From assembly GCF_000447205.1 (NCBI RefSeq), contig NZ_AUWY01000023.1:9850-73849 (forward strand): a stretch of 64,000 nt of DNA, read 5' to 3'. Origin of the DNA: Sphingobium ummariense RL-3 (GTDB lineage: Bacteria; Pseudomonadota; Alphaproteobacteria; Sphingomonadales; Sphingomonadaceae). This document shows, in pieces, positions 1 to 7,299 of the stretch. A program made the translations under genes and the position numbers. The number at the start of each line of letters is the position of its first letter. Within the stretch, counting starts at the first letter, position 1. The notes under the pieces are model-generated. The model made no database searches, was not told the DNA's origin, and saw nothing but the letters and a program-made list of their open reading frames with translations.

Positions 1-491
1 CCTGCCGGTGGGCCGTCTCCCGGTCCAGCTTTCCTTCGCGCTTCAATTCGGTGATCGCTGCACCATAGCTCGGCGCTTTGTCGGTATTGAGCGTGGCAGG
101 CTTTTCCCAGTGCTTCAGGCCTCGCAGGGCCTTGCCCAGGAACCGCTTCGCTGCCTTGGCGCTGCGGGTCGGCGACAGGTAGAAATCGATCGTGTCGCCC
201 CGCTTGTCGACTGCCCGGTACAGGTAGGTCCACTTGCCCCGCACCTTGACGTAGGTTTCATCCAGGCGCCAGCTCGGATCAAAGCCACGCCGCCAGAACC
301 AGCGCAGCCGCTTCTCCATCTCCGGGGCGTAGCACTGGACCCAGCGATAGATCGTCGTATGGTCGACCGAAATGCCGCGTTCCGCCAGCATTTCCTCAAG
401 GTCGCGATAGCTGATCGGATAGCGACAATACCAGCGCACCGCCCACAGGATCACATCACCCTGGAAATGGCGCCACTTGAAATCCGTCATC
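1..491 (-). CDS. tnpA: IS6100 transposase, N-terminal 163 residues
   Basis: DDE transposase of the IS6 family, which moves IS6100 by replicative, cointegrate-forming transposition. The ATG is at 489-491 and the protein begins MTDFKWRHFQGDVILWAVRW, followed by the helix-turn-helix segment with ISYRDLEEML. The first catalytic aspartate sits in WRLDETYVKV and the second in LNTDKAPSYG; the terminal glutamate lies beyond the window. The frame is open throughout. The protein is about 264 residues in full, so roughly 60 percent is visible. Confidence 0.93.
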
Positions 492-551
492 GTTCCGTCC
501 GTCCAATCTCCGCCAAGCATGCTCAAGCTTCACGATTTTTGCAACAGAGCC
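1..551 (-). mobile_element. IS6100 (IS6 family), one end, truncated by window edge
   Basis: The transposase reads leftward from 491 and runs off the window. The terminal inverted repeat is seen at 538-551 as TTTGCAACAGAGCC, the inverted form of the usual IS6-family end GGCTCTGTTGCAAA. The translated protein matches IS6100 as I know it, so I assign the element by name. Only one end is present, so the target duplication cannot be checked; the bases just outside are AGCTGGTC. IS6100 often marks the edges of rearranged accessory DNA in sphingomonads, which fits its position beside a plasmid-like block. Confidence 0.93.
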
Positions 552-585
552 AGCTGGTCCCGCAGGCTGGAGATCGGGAGGCGAT

Positions 586-945
586 ATGAAAGGCAGCGCA
601 ATCGGCATCACGGGGGCGGTGTGCCTGGTGATCGGATTCGGCGCGGGCTTCGCGCTCCGGCCGGTGCTGTCACCCGTCGCGGCATCGCCGGCAGCGGCGG
701 CCGGCGTGGCGCAGCCGACCGAGGAAGAGGCGACCGCCGCCGTGCGGCGTCATCGCCTCTTCACGGGTACCTCGCTGGCGAACGCGACGCTGAAGCTGGG
801 GGACTGTTCTCCGGGCGGTGTCGGCCCCGGGGTGACCTGCATGACGCAGCTCGTGATGGACCCGACCCGTCCCAACGCGACGCCGCAGAATCGGCCGATC
901 GGCTTCGCCCGCGTGAACGGTCAGTGGGAGGTGGCGGTCTGGTAG
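586..945 (+). CDS. Small membrane-anchored protein of unknown function
   Basis: 119 residues. The start is supported by GGGAGG five bases upstream. Residues about 7-23 form a single hydrophobic segment, so the protein is probably anchored in the inner membrane with its C-terminal part in the periplasm. That part is Ala/Pro-rich and then has two cysteines, in LGDCSPG and VTCMTQL, that could form a disulfide. It ends in a short motif with FARVNGQWEVAVW. I recognise no family. The gene begins 35 bp from the IS6100 end, so its original promoter or upstream partner may have been removed by the insertion. Confidence 0.6.
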   Translation: MKGSAIGITGAVCLVIGFGAGFALRPVLSPVAASPAAAAGVAQPTEEEATAAVRRHRLFTGTSLANATLKLGDCSPGGVGPGVTCMTQLVMDPTRPNATPQNRPIGFARVNGQWEVAVW

Positions 946-951
946 GGCCGG

Positions 952-1596
952 CTATCCGAACCGGCGCCCGCTGCCGGTGAAGGTGTAGCCATTGGCGAGG
1001 ATCGCTTCATCGATCACCTCATCCGAGGTCAGATAGTTATATTCGCGTTCGAGCTGGCGATAGAGCCAGCGCGCGAGATCGCGCAGCGGCTCGATCACGA
1101 GGTCCTCGGCGTCCGCCGTCATGTCCTGCCAGGTCGGGCTGTCGCGCTCGACCGCGATCGCCATGCAATATTCGTGATAGTAGCGGTCTCGGTGCGTGAT
1201 GCTCACGCGGAGCTGATAGAAGTTGCGGCGCTGAACCGCCTGAAGCGCATCGGCGATGCGGTGAAGGTCCGCGTCGTCGGGCGCGTGGTCGCGGATGCGG
1301 CGCGCGGCGCCTCTGGCGTGATGGTAGCGGCCCTCGAAGCAGGCGCCGTCGCCCTGGTTCCAGAAGCCGGAGAAGTAGATGCACGGCTGCTGCCGCGTGC
1401 CGCCGCCGTAGAGGCGCACCGGCACCGTGCGCAGCTCGACGCCGAGGATGGCGCAGATGCGCTCGAAATCGTCGAACACGAACTCGAACCAGTCGTGGTC
1501 GATGCCGGCCTCGCGATACCAGGCGCGGGCCCTTTCCTTCGCCGCGTCCGAAAGCTCGTCGAGGCGATAGACGGTGGTTTCGACGATTTCAGGCAT
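952..1596 (-). CDS. Conserved plasmid/ICE-type protein of unknown function
   Basis: 214 residues. I chose the ATG at 1594-1596 (MPEIVETTVYRLDEL). The reading frame stays open upstream, but that part overlaps the preceding gene and looks non-coding. The start falls just inside the preceding gene's 3' end (stop at 1589), as expected for translational coupling. The N-terminus, with DELSDAAKERARAWYRE, resembles proteins loosely annotated as antitoxin-like on conjugative islands, but I cannot confirm that role. The rest is rich in Tyr, Trp and Arg (DHDWFEFVFDDF, YYHEYCMAIAVE). It looks cytosolic: no signal or membrane segment is seen. Confidence 0.65.
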   Translation of the reverse strand: MPEIVETTVYRLDELSDAAKERARAWYREAGIDHDWFEFVFDDFERICAILGVELRTVPVRLYGGGTRQQPCIYFSGFWNQGDGACFEGRYHHARGAARRIRDHAPDDADLHRIADALQAVQRRNFYQLRVSITHRDRYYHEYCMAIAVERDSPTWQDMTADAEDLVIEPLRDLARWLYRQLEREYNYLTSDEVIDEAILANGYTFTGSGRRFG

Positions 1597-2005
1597 CGGG
1601 ATCGCCTCCGTCGAGCACTTCGGCGAGCCAGCCATTGGTATAGGTCCATGCGAACGTGGCGCCGGTCGCGAGATCGAGGACGTGCGCGCCACCGCCGAAG
1701 GCGTTGACGCGCGGGCGCGAGCAGGTGTTGGCGTATTGAAAGCCCCATAGCCCCGTGAGGCCGAAGGCGGCGGCGCAGCGCCTGACGAACTGGATCAGCC
1801 GCTCGGGGTCCCCCGTCATGTCGTCGCGCATCCAGAGCTGGGTGCCCCCATGCTCCGGTTCGATGGAAAGGAGGAAGCCGTCGGAGGGCGGCTCCTCCGA
1901 TGCTCCCTCCTCGGAGAGCGCGTTGTAGAGGTCAAGCGCACGGGCGGCGTTGTCGGGCGTGCCGACGTCGAGCAGGCACGAGAAATGAGTGAAGTAATCG
2001 GCCAT
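1589..2005 (-). CDS. Uncharacterised accessory-region protein
   Basis: 138 residues, starting MADYFTHFSCLLDVG. AAGGAG lies seven bases before this ATG, which favours it over the in-frame ATG seven codons upstream. The protein is acidic in the first half, with DLYNALSEEGASEE and a segment FLLSIEPEHGGTQLWM. It shows no transmembrane segment and no motif I can name. It is followed with overlap by the gene ending at 952. A GC hairpin at 2029-2048 lies in its leader. Similar small genes accompany ParB-like and ArdC genes on sphingomonad and rhizobial islands, from memory of the general layout. Confidence 0.6.
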   Translation of the reverse strand: MADYFTHFSCLLDVGTPDNAARALDLYNALSEEGASEEPPSDGFLLSIEPEHGGTQLWMRDDMTGDPERLIQFVRRCAAAFGLTGLWGFQYANTCSRPRVNAFGGGAHVLDLATGATFAWTYTNGWLAEVLDGGDPDA

Positions 2006-2028
2006 GTCAGGCTCCTTGAAACGCAAGT

Positions 2029-2048
2029 GCCCGGCGCGATGGCCGGGC
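2029..2048 (-). promoter_or_regulatory. GC hairpin in intergenic leader
   Basis: GCCCGGC (2029-2035) pairs with GCCGGGC (2042-2048), a perfect 7-bp stem with a 6-base loop. It lies between the stop of the upstream small gene (2077) and the Shine-Dalgarno of the next. There is no T-run, so it is unlikely to be a complete rho-independent terminator. It may process, stabilise or attenuate the polycistronic message. Confidence 0.55.
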
Positions 2049-2076
2049 TTCGGAGTTGCGGGTCGATGGGTGAGGA

Positions 2077-2349
2077 TCAGGCGGCGGGCGGCCTGTGGAT
2101 CCGGTCGTCGTCGAACTCGATGTCCTCGATCACGGTTTCTCGGCCGTCGCCCGTGCAGCGGTCGATGAAGGCGATGACGCCTTCCCGGCGCTCGTCGGTA
2201 TCGATGTGGTCTGGAGAGGCCGTCGACTCCACGACGACGGCGGCCGCCGTCTTGGCCTTCTCGATCGCTTCCGCGTCGCTCGCGGCCTGGACGGTCAGCG
2301 TGTCATAGGCGCGAAGCCAGAAGCCGATCTTGACGATGTAGTCGCTCAT
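2077..2349 (-). CDS. Small acidic protein of unknown function
   Basis: 90 residues, strongly acidic toward the C-terminus (VIEDIEFDDDRIHRPP). The N-terminus, MSDYIVKIGFWLRAYDTL, followed by an Ala-rich helix (ASDAEAIEKAKTAAA), looks like a small alpha/beta fold. The start overlaps the stop of the preceding gene by four bases (ATGA, 2346-2349), so translation is probably coupled. No named domain is recognised. Confidence 0.6.
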   Translation of the reverse strand: MSDYIVKIGFWLRAYDTLTVQAASDAEAIEKAKTAAAVVVESTASPDHIDTDERREGVIAFIDRCTGDGRETVIEDIEFDDDRIHRPPAA

Positions 2350-2759
2350 GACGGGCCTCCCGCGTCGGGATCGCGCGCACCAGCGACGATCGCATTGGCC
2401 TTGCGGACGGCGGACTGCGCCGCCGGCAGCCAGCGCCCGAAGTCATGGGCGGAGAGGCCCGTAGGCTGAGCGACCGAGGAAAGCTGCGCGAGCAGCTCGG
2501 CGAAGTGGTCGGCCTTGCGCTGGACGGTTTCATCGAACTGGCTCGGAATAGGCAGCAACGGCACGCTGTAGGGATCGACCGCGCCGGGCCAGGCGCCGGT
2601 GACATGGGTCTCGCCGGCGCATTCAAAGTCTTCCCTGGAACCCTCCCAGTCGTCGTCCTCGATGGCAAGGCGGCAGGCTTCGGCGAGGCTGTTCGCGGCG
2701 TAGCGACGCTGCCGATAGACGGGAATCCGGTAGCTGGTTTCGATGGTGAAGCTGGGCAT
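2346..2759 (-). CDS. Uncharacterised accessory-region protein
   Basis: 137 residues. AGGAG sits about six bases before the ATG. The start MPSFTIETSYRIPVYRQRRY and the helix with NSLAEACRLAIEDDDWEGS are compatible with a small DNA- or protein-binding module. The C-terminal half is helical, with FAELLAQLSSVAQPTGLSA and a region with SAVRKANAIVAGAR. No family can be assigned. It is the first gene after the hairpin at 2781-2803 and is coupled by ATGA to the acidic 90-residue gene. Confidence 0.6.
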   Translation of the reverse strand: MPSFTIETSYRIPVYRQRRYAANSLAEACRLAIEDDDWEGSREDFECAGETHVTGAWPGAVDPYSVPLLPIPSQFDETVQRKADHFAELLAQLSSVAQPTGLSAHDFGRWLPAAQSAVRKANAIVAGARDPDAGGPS

Positions 2760-2780
2760 GCTGATCTCCTGAAACGAAAG

Positions 2781-2803
2781 GAGCCCGGCACGGGGCCGGG
2801 CTC
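2781..2803 (-). promoter_or_regulatory. GC hairpin in intergenic leader
   Basis: GAGCCCGGC (2781-2789) and GCCGGGCTC (2795-2803) form a perfect 9-bp stem with a 5-base loop. On the minus strand the stem is followed by CTTTCGTTTCAGGAG and then the ATG of the next gene. The location and design match the hairpin at 2029-2048. Confidence 0.6.
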
Positions 2804-2828
2804 GTGGGTCGCATGGCGGTGGCGACGG

Positions 2829-3050
2829 CTAGTAGCCGAACCGCCAGGACGGCCAAGCTTGACCGTCATCGGCGGCGCGAACGGCCTCGGCGAGATAGAC
2901 GGCGTCGCCGTCGACCGCGATCGGATCGCGGACAGGCGTTTCGTCGATGACAGTCACCCGGCAGACGAGGCCGTCTTCGACTTCGACGTGGACGGGTACG
3001 AGATACTGGAAGACGACGCGGCGGGGCGTCGTGGAATCGGGCTGATCCAT
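2829..3050 (-). CDS. Small uncharacterised protein downstream of parB-like gene
   Basis: 73 residues from the ATG at 3048-3050 (MDQPDSTTPRRVVFQYLVPV). An in-frame ATG 20 codons upstream would overlap the end of the ParB-like gene and cross the hairpin at 3078-3097, so the shorter form is preferred. The body has a beta-rich pattern: HVEVEDGLVCRVTVIDETPV, then VDGDAVYLAEAV. No known family is recognised. It follows the ParB-like gene on the same strand and is likely co-transcribed. Confidence 0.55.
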   Translation of the reverse strand: MDQPDSTTPRRVVFQYLVPVHVEVEDGLVCRVTVIDETPVRDPIAVDGDAVYLAEAVRAADDGQAWPSWRFGY

Positions 3051-3077
3051 GGTTCGGTCCTTCGGCCAGGGAGATGC

Positions 3078-3097
3078 GGAGCGGCCGAAGCCGCCCC
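3078..3097 (-). promoter_or_regulatory. UUCG-loop hairpin after parB-like gene
   Basis: On the transcribed strand GGGGCGGC and GCCGCTCC form an 8-bp stem (one G-U pair) capped by a TTCG tetraloop, an exceptionally stable RNA fold. It begins about 10 bases after the parB-like stop codon and about 28 bases before the next gene. No T-run follows, so RNA stabilisation or 3'-end processing seems more likely than termination. Confidence 0.6.
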
Positions 3098-3106
3098 GCT
3101 GGTCCG

Positions 3107-5239
3107 TCACTCGGCGGCGGCGAGGTGGCGTTCCTCGTCGTCCGCGTCGGTCGAGACCTCGTCCTCGTCGTCGCCGTTGAGGAATGCCGGCAACGCGGCG
3201 CCCTCGTCGTGCCCAGCCTCGCTATCGGCGGCGAGTTCGGCGTCGAGCAGGCGGAGCGGCTCGGGCAGCCAGCCGGCATCCGCCAGCAACCGCTCGGCCT
3301 CCTTGGCCATGTCGCCCTTCTTGAGGTGATCGATGAGCTGCGCGGCCTGCTCGCCGGCGCCCTCGCGCACCGCCTGCAGGATGCGGGGCTTGGTGACGCG
3401 CCCGAGATAGTTGTCGACCGTAGGGCGCCAGCCGACGTCCACCATGTCGAGCCCGGTCGCGCGCGCCAGACGGTCGGCCTGCGCGAGCCGCATGTCGAGC
3501 GTGTGCTGCGAGACGCCGCTGGAGCTGTGCGGGTTCGGCCGCTCGTAGAGCGCATTCACGCCAAAGCTGACGCAATGCGCCAGGAGCGCCATGCGGCTGG
3601 CGTCGTCGAGGCTGGCGAGCCAGTCCCAGAGGGCTTCGTCGTCCTTCGGAACGTCGGCGGCCCAGGCATCGTGACGGTCTTGCACCGCGCGCGCGGAGGG
3701 GCTGTCCTTCAGGTCGGTATCCTGAACGGGGAAGTAGATATCCCTCACCGACGCCTCCAGGGCGCCGTTATACATGCGCGTCATGAACCTGTCGGAGACG
3801 AGCTTGTGGAGCAGCGCCGTCATGGCGATGTGCGGATTGTCCGCCACCGCGTTGCGCAACGCGAGCGTCCGAGACGCCGTCAGCTCGACGATCAGGCGCT
3901 CGTGGAGCGGCTTGATCGCGTCCTCCTCGTCGTCGTCGGGCTCGGCCGACTGTCCGCCGATGGTGATGACGGCGCGCTGCACGGCCGGCGACGCCGGGTC
4001 GTTGGCCGCGCCGGACGCGGCCGGGGCATCGTCGCCTTCGGGCTCCGCCGGAGCCTCGTCCTCGGGACGGACATAGCCGCAGTCCACCGCGAGCGATCCG
4101 TCGGCGTCGATGCTGATGAAGACGCCCGCGCGGGCGATCTCGGCGGGATCGTAGATCACCGGACGCTGCTCGAAGGCGTCGAGCGCCTGTTCGATCTCGC
4201 CGAGCCGCTGATCGATCTCGTCCGGCAGTTCGTCGGCTTCCGCATATTCGGATTCGAGCCGATCATATTCGTCGCGCAGAGCCTCGCGCGACGCGCGCTC
4301 CTCGTCGGTCAGATCGATCGTCTCGCCGGCCAGCTCGCGCAGCCCGTGGTCGTGGCCATAGGGGAAGCTGACGGCCACCTCGATCCACTTCCAGCCCTCG
4401 GCCGCGATCGTCTCGGCCTCGGCCTTGAGCTTTTCGGCCACCAGGCGATCGAGAAGCGCCGCGTCCTGCAGCCAGCCGCCGTCATCGGCCTGGAACAGGT
4501 CGCGGACGATGCATCCGCCTGCGGCCTCATAGGCGGCGACGCCGACGAACAGGGCGCGCTTGTCCGAGGCCCGCACGGTGGTCTCGTTCAGCATGCGCCG
4601 GATCTGATAGGGCTCCTTCGACCAGCTCTTGCTGATCGCCTCCCAGACCTGTTCCTGGCGGGCGTGATTGTCGGTGACGGTGAACGCCATGAGCTGCTCC
4701 AGCGTCATGCCGTCGTCGGCATAGACGTCGAGCAGAGTCGGCGAGACCGCGGCCAGGCGCAGGCGCTGCTTGACGACCTGCACGGTCACGCGATGGGCGG
4801 CCGCGATGTCCTCCTCGGGCGTGCCCTTGAGGCGCATGTCCTGAAAGGCGCGGAATTCGTCTAGCGGATGCAGCGGCTCGCGATCGGTGTTCTCGATGAG
4901 GGACACTTCCTCATCGAGGATGGGATCGCCGGCGGGGCGGACGACGCACGGCACGAGGGCCGTCTTGGCGAGCCGCTTCTGCTTCACCAGCAGCTCGAGA
5001 GCCCGAAACCGGCGACCGCCGGCCGGCACCTCGAACAAGCCGGTCTCCTTGCCCTCCTGATCCACCACGGGGCGGACGCTGAGGCTCTGGATGAGGCCGC
5101 GACGGGCGATCGAGACCGCCAGGTCGTCGATCGAAACGCCGGCCTTCACGCGCCGGACGTTCCTCTGGCTCAGCACCAGCTTGTTGAAGGGAATGTCGCG
5201 CGCCGGCGACAGGATGATCTTCTGAACAGTAGTAGCCAT
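3107..5239 (-). CDS. Large ParB/RepB/Spo0J-family protein
   Basis: 710 residues, more than twice a classical chromosomal ParB. Residues about 15-130 form the ParB N-terminal (CTPase/nuclease-fold) domain, with LSQRNVRRVKAGVSIDDLAV, GGRRFRALELLV and ENTDREPLHPLDE. A helix-turn-helix follows near 135-175 (EDIAAAHRVTVQVVKQRLRL). Then come a long helical region, an acidic Ala/Pro-rich linker near 395-450, and a C-terminal domain with LHERLIVELTASRTLALRNA that ends in a very acidic tail. Such long forms are common on plasmids and ICEs beside ardC and small accessory genes, and are thought to act in DNA binding or maintenance. No parA is in the window, so a partition role is not established. A conserved structured leader precedes the gene. 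Confidence 0.88.
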   Translation of the reverse strand: MATTVQKIILSPARDIPFNKLVLSQRNVRRVKAGVSIDDLAVSIARRGLIQSLSVRPVVDQEGKETGLFEVPAGGRRFRALELLVKQKRLAKTALVPCVVRPAGDPILDEEVSLIENTDREPLHPLDEFRAFQDMRLKGTPEEDIAAAHRVTVQVVKQRLRLAAVSPTLLDVYADDGMTLEQLMAFTVTDNHARQEQVWEAISKSWSKEPYQIRRMLNETTVRASDKRALFVGVAAYEAAGGCIVRDLFQADDGGWLQDAALLDRLVAEKLKAEAETIAAEGWKWIEVAVSFPYGHDHGLRELAGETIDLTDEERASREALRDEYDRLESEYAEADELPDEIDQRLGEIEQALDAFEQRPVIYDPAEIARAGVFISIDADGSLAVDCGYVRPEDEAPAEPEGDDAPAASGAANDPASPAVQRAVITIGGQSAEPDDDEEDAIKPLHERLIVELTASRTLALRNAVADNPHIAMTALLHKLVSDRFMTRMYNGALEASVRDIYFPVQDTDLKDSPSARAVQDRHDAWAADVPKDDEALWDWLASLDDASRMALLAHCVSFGVNALYERPNPHSSSGVSQHTLDMRLAQADRLARATGLDMVDVGWRPTVDNYLGRVTKPRILQAVREGAGEQAAQLIDHLKKGDMAKEAERLLADAGWLPEPLRLLDAELAADSEAGHDEGAALPAFLNGDDEDEVSTDADDEERHLAAAE

Positions 5240-5248
5240 CGGGATTTA

Positions 5249-5297
5249 CTCCGCGACGGGCGGTCGAGAGACTCTCTCTCAACCTCCAACCCGTCAC
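5249..5297 (-). promoter_or_regulatory. Structured 5' leader of parB-like gene (copy 1 of 3)
   Basis: On the transcribed strand GACGGG (complement of 5290-5295) pairs with CCCGTC (5255-5260). Inside it GAGAG pairs with CTCTC (5276-5280 with 5266-5270). GGAG follows directly after the outer stem and nine bases before the ATG, so it is probably the Shine-Dalgarno. Almost the same sequence and layout precede the resident ardC at 16041-16088, and a diverged but base-paired version precedes the element-borne ardC at 8211-8258. Confidence 0.65.
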
Positions 5298-5392
5298 GAA
5301 ATCCCGGCCCTCCTCTGCCTCTCTTCTGCCGGCGCGGCGACCGTGATCCGGCAGAAGATATCGCCGCCGGACGTCCTGTGGCATAGGGCAAG

Positions 5393-5411
5393 GGCGACTA
5401 TAATAGTCGCC
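5393..5411. promoter_or_regulatory. Palindromic operator overlapping a TATAAT box
   Basis: GGCGACTAT-A-ATAGTCGCC is a perfect 9-bp inverted repeat with a one-base centre. It contains TATAAT on the plus strand (5399-5404) and TATTAT on the minus strand, so it could serve as the -10 of either flanking transcription unit. It lies between the divergent parB-like gene (start 5239) and the 96-codon gene (start 5534). No convincing -35 was found for either direction. A dimeric repressor bound here would block the promoter. Confidence 0.5.
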
Positions 5412-5533
5412 GTGGGCGCCGGCATTGGGCGGGCGCCTTTCAGCACGAGGGTGGTGGGACGTATCGAGCAGGATGGTCGTCGCGTCACCACAGGCCGGCC
5501 GGGCCGTAGCGCAGGCGGGTCGCGGGAGATGTC

Positions 5534-5824
5534 ATGAAGACGGCCATTGCCGAGGAGCGGCGCTCAGCGCCCTGGGGTTGGATCAGGAACTTCGCGGGAT
5601 GGCGGCCACGACGGCATCGCGTATCGAGCGCCGATCGCGCGCTCATTTGCGCCCAGGGCAAGGCGTTGACGCTGCTGCTCACCGCGCTCCAGGCGCGCGG
5701 CCATCTTCAGGTCGGCGAGTTCGCCGATATGCTCGGCGTGTTCAGCGTCGTCGTCGGAAAGGACGACGATCTCGAAGGCGATATCCTGGCGGTCTGGGCG
5801 GCAATCAGGAAGGAGAGCCTGTAG
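5534..5824 (+). CDS. Small uncharacterised protein divergent from parB-like gene
   Basis: 96 residues; the ATG is preceded by GGGAG. The first 30 residues are Arg/Trp-rich and the remainder is a helical segment, with ALICAQGKALTLLLTALQAR and FADMLGVFSVVVGKDDDLEG. No signal peptide or clear membrane anchor is present. I recognise no family. It is divergent from the ParB-like gene and shares with it the operator-like palindrome at 5393-5411. Confidence 0.5.
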   Translation: MKTAIAEERRSAPWGWIRNFAGWRPRRHRVSSADRALICAQGKALTLLLTALQARGHLQVGEFADMLGVFSVVVGKDDDLEGDILAVWAAIRKESL

Positions 5825-5895
5825 GGACTGGCGCGCAGGCGCTAAGCCGGAAAGACGTCATTGCGTCTCTCCGGCCTCCCGGGTCCTGCCGCTAT

Positions 5896-6660
5896 TCAAA
5901 CCCGTCCGCAGAGCGGATTGACGCGTCGGACGATGACGGGACGCGTGTCGGCCGCCTGCGCGAGCCGCCGGATCAAAGAAAGATCCGCTTCGGAGCAATC
6001 CCCGCGCACCTCGATGTCGACCCAGTGGCCGGCCCGACCGACATGGGAGTCGCGCAGGCGATGATTGGACGAGGTGTAGAAGCTCTCGTTCGGATCGATC
6101 AGGCGTACCCGCGACGTCAGGAAGAGGATGCCGGAGCCGAGATTGCCGCAGAAGAGCAGCTCGTCGGCCGGGGTCGTCTTCGGCCCGCCGCCGACCGACT
6201 TTCGTCCGATCTGGCGAAAAGCCTCCTCGAAAGTGGCGGGATTGGCGGTGATCCGCGCCTGGGTCTGTTGATGAAAGAGCCATGGCGGGCGATCGGGATC
6301 GAGACGGCCGATGGCGATCTGATGGAGAAAGTCCGCGAAACTCGCGGGGTCGGCGGGGTACGGGCAGGTACGCCACAGGGCGCGAACCTTGCGCCGGAGC
6401 GGAGCGGGCAGCGCGAAGAGCCTGGCCCGGGCCTCGCGCCAGCGAGCCGCGCGTTGACGGCGCTGTTCATGCTCGCGGTCGATCCACCAGACATGACGGC
6501 GGGCCATCTCCTCGTCGACATCGCGCTGGCCGGCGGCGATCGCGTCGGCGAAGAGCGGCAGGGCGTCGCGCTCGCGGCGCTGCTTGCGGAGGAGCGCCGC
6601 GCGTTTGCGCGGCGTCTCCCGATAGGCGGTTGGGCGCGGCCAGCGACGGAAGCGCATCAT
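5896..6660 (-). CDS. Arg-rich accessory protein of unknown function
   Basis: 254 residues. The N-terminal 110 residues are extremely Arg-rich and helical (RKRAALLRKQRRERDALPLF, then REHEQRRQRAARWREARARL), which suggests nucleic-acid binding. The C-terminal half is more globular, with LLFCGNLGSGILFLTSRVRL and a section containing HWVDIEVRGDCSE. No named domain is recognised. The start overlaps the DUF2958 stop (TCAT at 6657-6660), so the two are translationally coupled and belong to the former ardC operon. Confidence 0.55.
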   Translation of the reverse strand: MMRFRRWPRPTAYRETPRKRAALLRKQRRERDALPLFADAIAAGQRDVDEEMARRHVWWIDREHEQRRQRAARWREARARLFALPAPLRRKVRALWRTCPYPADPASFADFLHQIAIGRLDPDRPPWLFHQQTQARITANPATFEEAFRQIGRKSVGGGPKTTPADELLFCGNLGSGILFLTSRVRLIDPNESFYTSSNHRLRDSHVGRAGHWVDIEVRGDCSEADLSLIRRLAQAADTRPVIVRRVNPLCGRV

Positions 6661-7028
6661 ACGTCCTCCCGGCTGGCGTGATGAACCGCATGAAGCACGC
6701 GCTCGGCGGCTCGAATGCTCCCGGTCCTGCGCGCCGCCTCGGCCCAGGCCGAGATCGGGAACAGGCCCTCGAACAGGATGTCGCGCTCGATGCCGAGGCC
6801 GAACGGCAGGCGCACCGCCGCGAGTTCCGACAGGCTGAACGACCCGAGCTCAGGCTCGCCAAGATCGGCGAGACCGAACAGGGTGTCGCCGTCGGCGTCG
6901 AGTTCGGTGGCGAGCCAGACGCCTTCGCCCAGCGGGTTGAAGAACTTGACCACGGGCATAGGGTCGGCGTCCGCCTGCCGGCCGTTCGCCAGCAGGCGCT
7001 GGCGCAGCTCGGAAGTGAGGAGGATCAT
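6657..7028 (-). CDS. DUF2958 domain protein
   Basis: 123 residues covering a DUF2958 domain: MILLTSELRQRLLANGR at the start, PVVKFFNPLGEGVWLATELD, then the hallmark ELGSFSLSELAAVRLPFGLG and IERDILFEG. The family is found almost only on plasmids, ICEs and islands next to ardC and ParB-like genes; its function is unknown. The start overlaps the end of the ardC remnant by four bases (7025-7028), so before the insertion ardC, this gene and the Arg-rich gene formed one operon. After disruption its transcription would depend on read-through from the inserted element or on a new promoter. Confidence 0.85.
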   Translation of the reverse strand: MILLTSELRQRLLANGRQADADPMPVVKFFNPLGEGVWLATELDADGDTLFGLADLGEPELGSFSLSELAAVRLPFGLGIERDILFEGLFPISAWAEAARRTGSIRAAERVLHAVHHASREDV

Positions 7029-7243
7029 GCCGCCCTCCTGTCGGTCGAAGGTGCGGCCTGGTCGTCCGCGGGCAGGAAGGCGAGCAGCCAGTCGGCCGCC
7101 TTGCTCGCCTGGCTGGCGGCGCGGACAATGGCGCGATTGTCCTCGCGCAGCACCTCCAGCCAGGAGCCGATATAGTCGGCATGCCTGACGGTCGGCACGA
7201 TGCCGATCGAGGCGCAGCAGAAGGCGGCGTTCATTTCAGCCAC
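7025..7243 (-). pseudogene. ardC: ardC, 3' part (interrupted by recombinase element)
   Basis: From 7237 down to the stop at 7025 the frame reads EMNAAFCCASIGIVPTVRHA and on to the usual ArdC C-terminus (YIGSWLEVLREDNRAIVRAA, then DWLLAFLP). The preceding GTGGCT (Val-Ala, 7238-7243) is the junction. The matching 5' part lies 8 kb away at 15298-16032 and ends in EELVA, encoded GTCGCC. Joined at Val-Ala the two give one uninterrupted frame of 316 codons including the stop, the expected size for this family. An apparent ATG just upstream lies in the inserted element, so no functional product is expected. Confidence 0.9.
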
Positions 7244-7244
7244 A

Positions 7245-7257
7245 TATCCTGACAGTC
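7245..7257 (+). repeat. Terminal inverted repeat, ardC-3' side
   Basis: TATCCTGACAGTC, matching 11 of 13 bases of the inverted copy at 15284-15296 (TATCTGGACAGTC read on the minus strand). It is adjacent to the ardC junction and is probably part of the recombinase binding site. Confidence 0.75.
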
Positions 7258-7299
7258 CAGCCCTAATGTGACTTCTACCGCAAATTTTCGGGGCGCTTA

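Noticed and set aside
3074..4864. A 596-codon open frame antisense to the ParB-like gene
   Set aside because: No domain and composition typical of a shadow; the minus-strand frame has clear ParB motifs.
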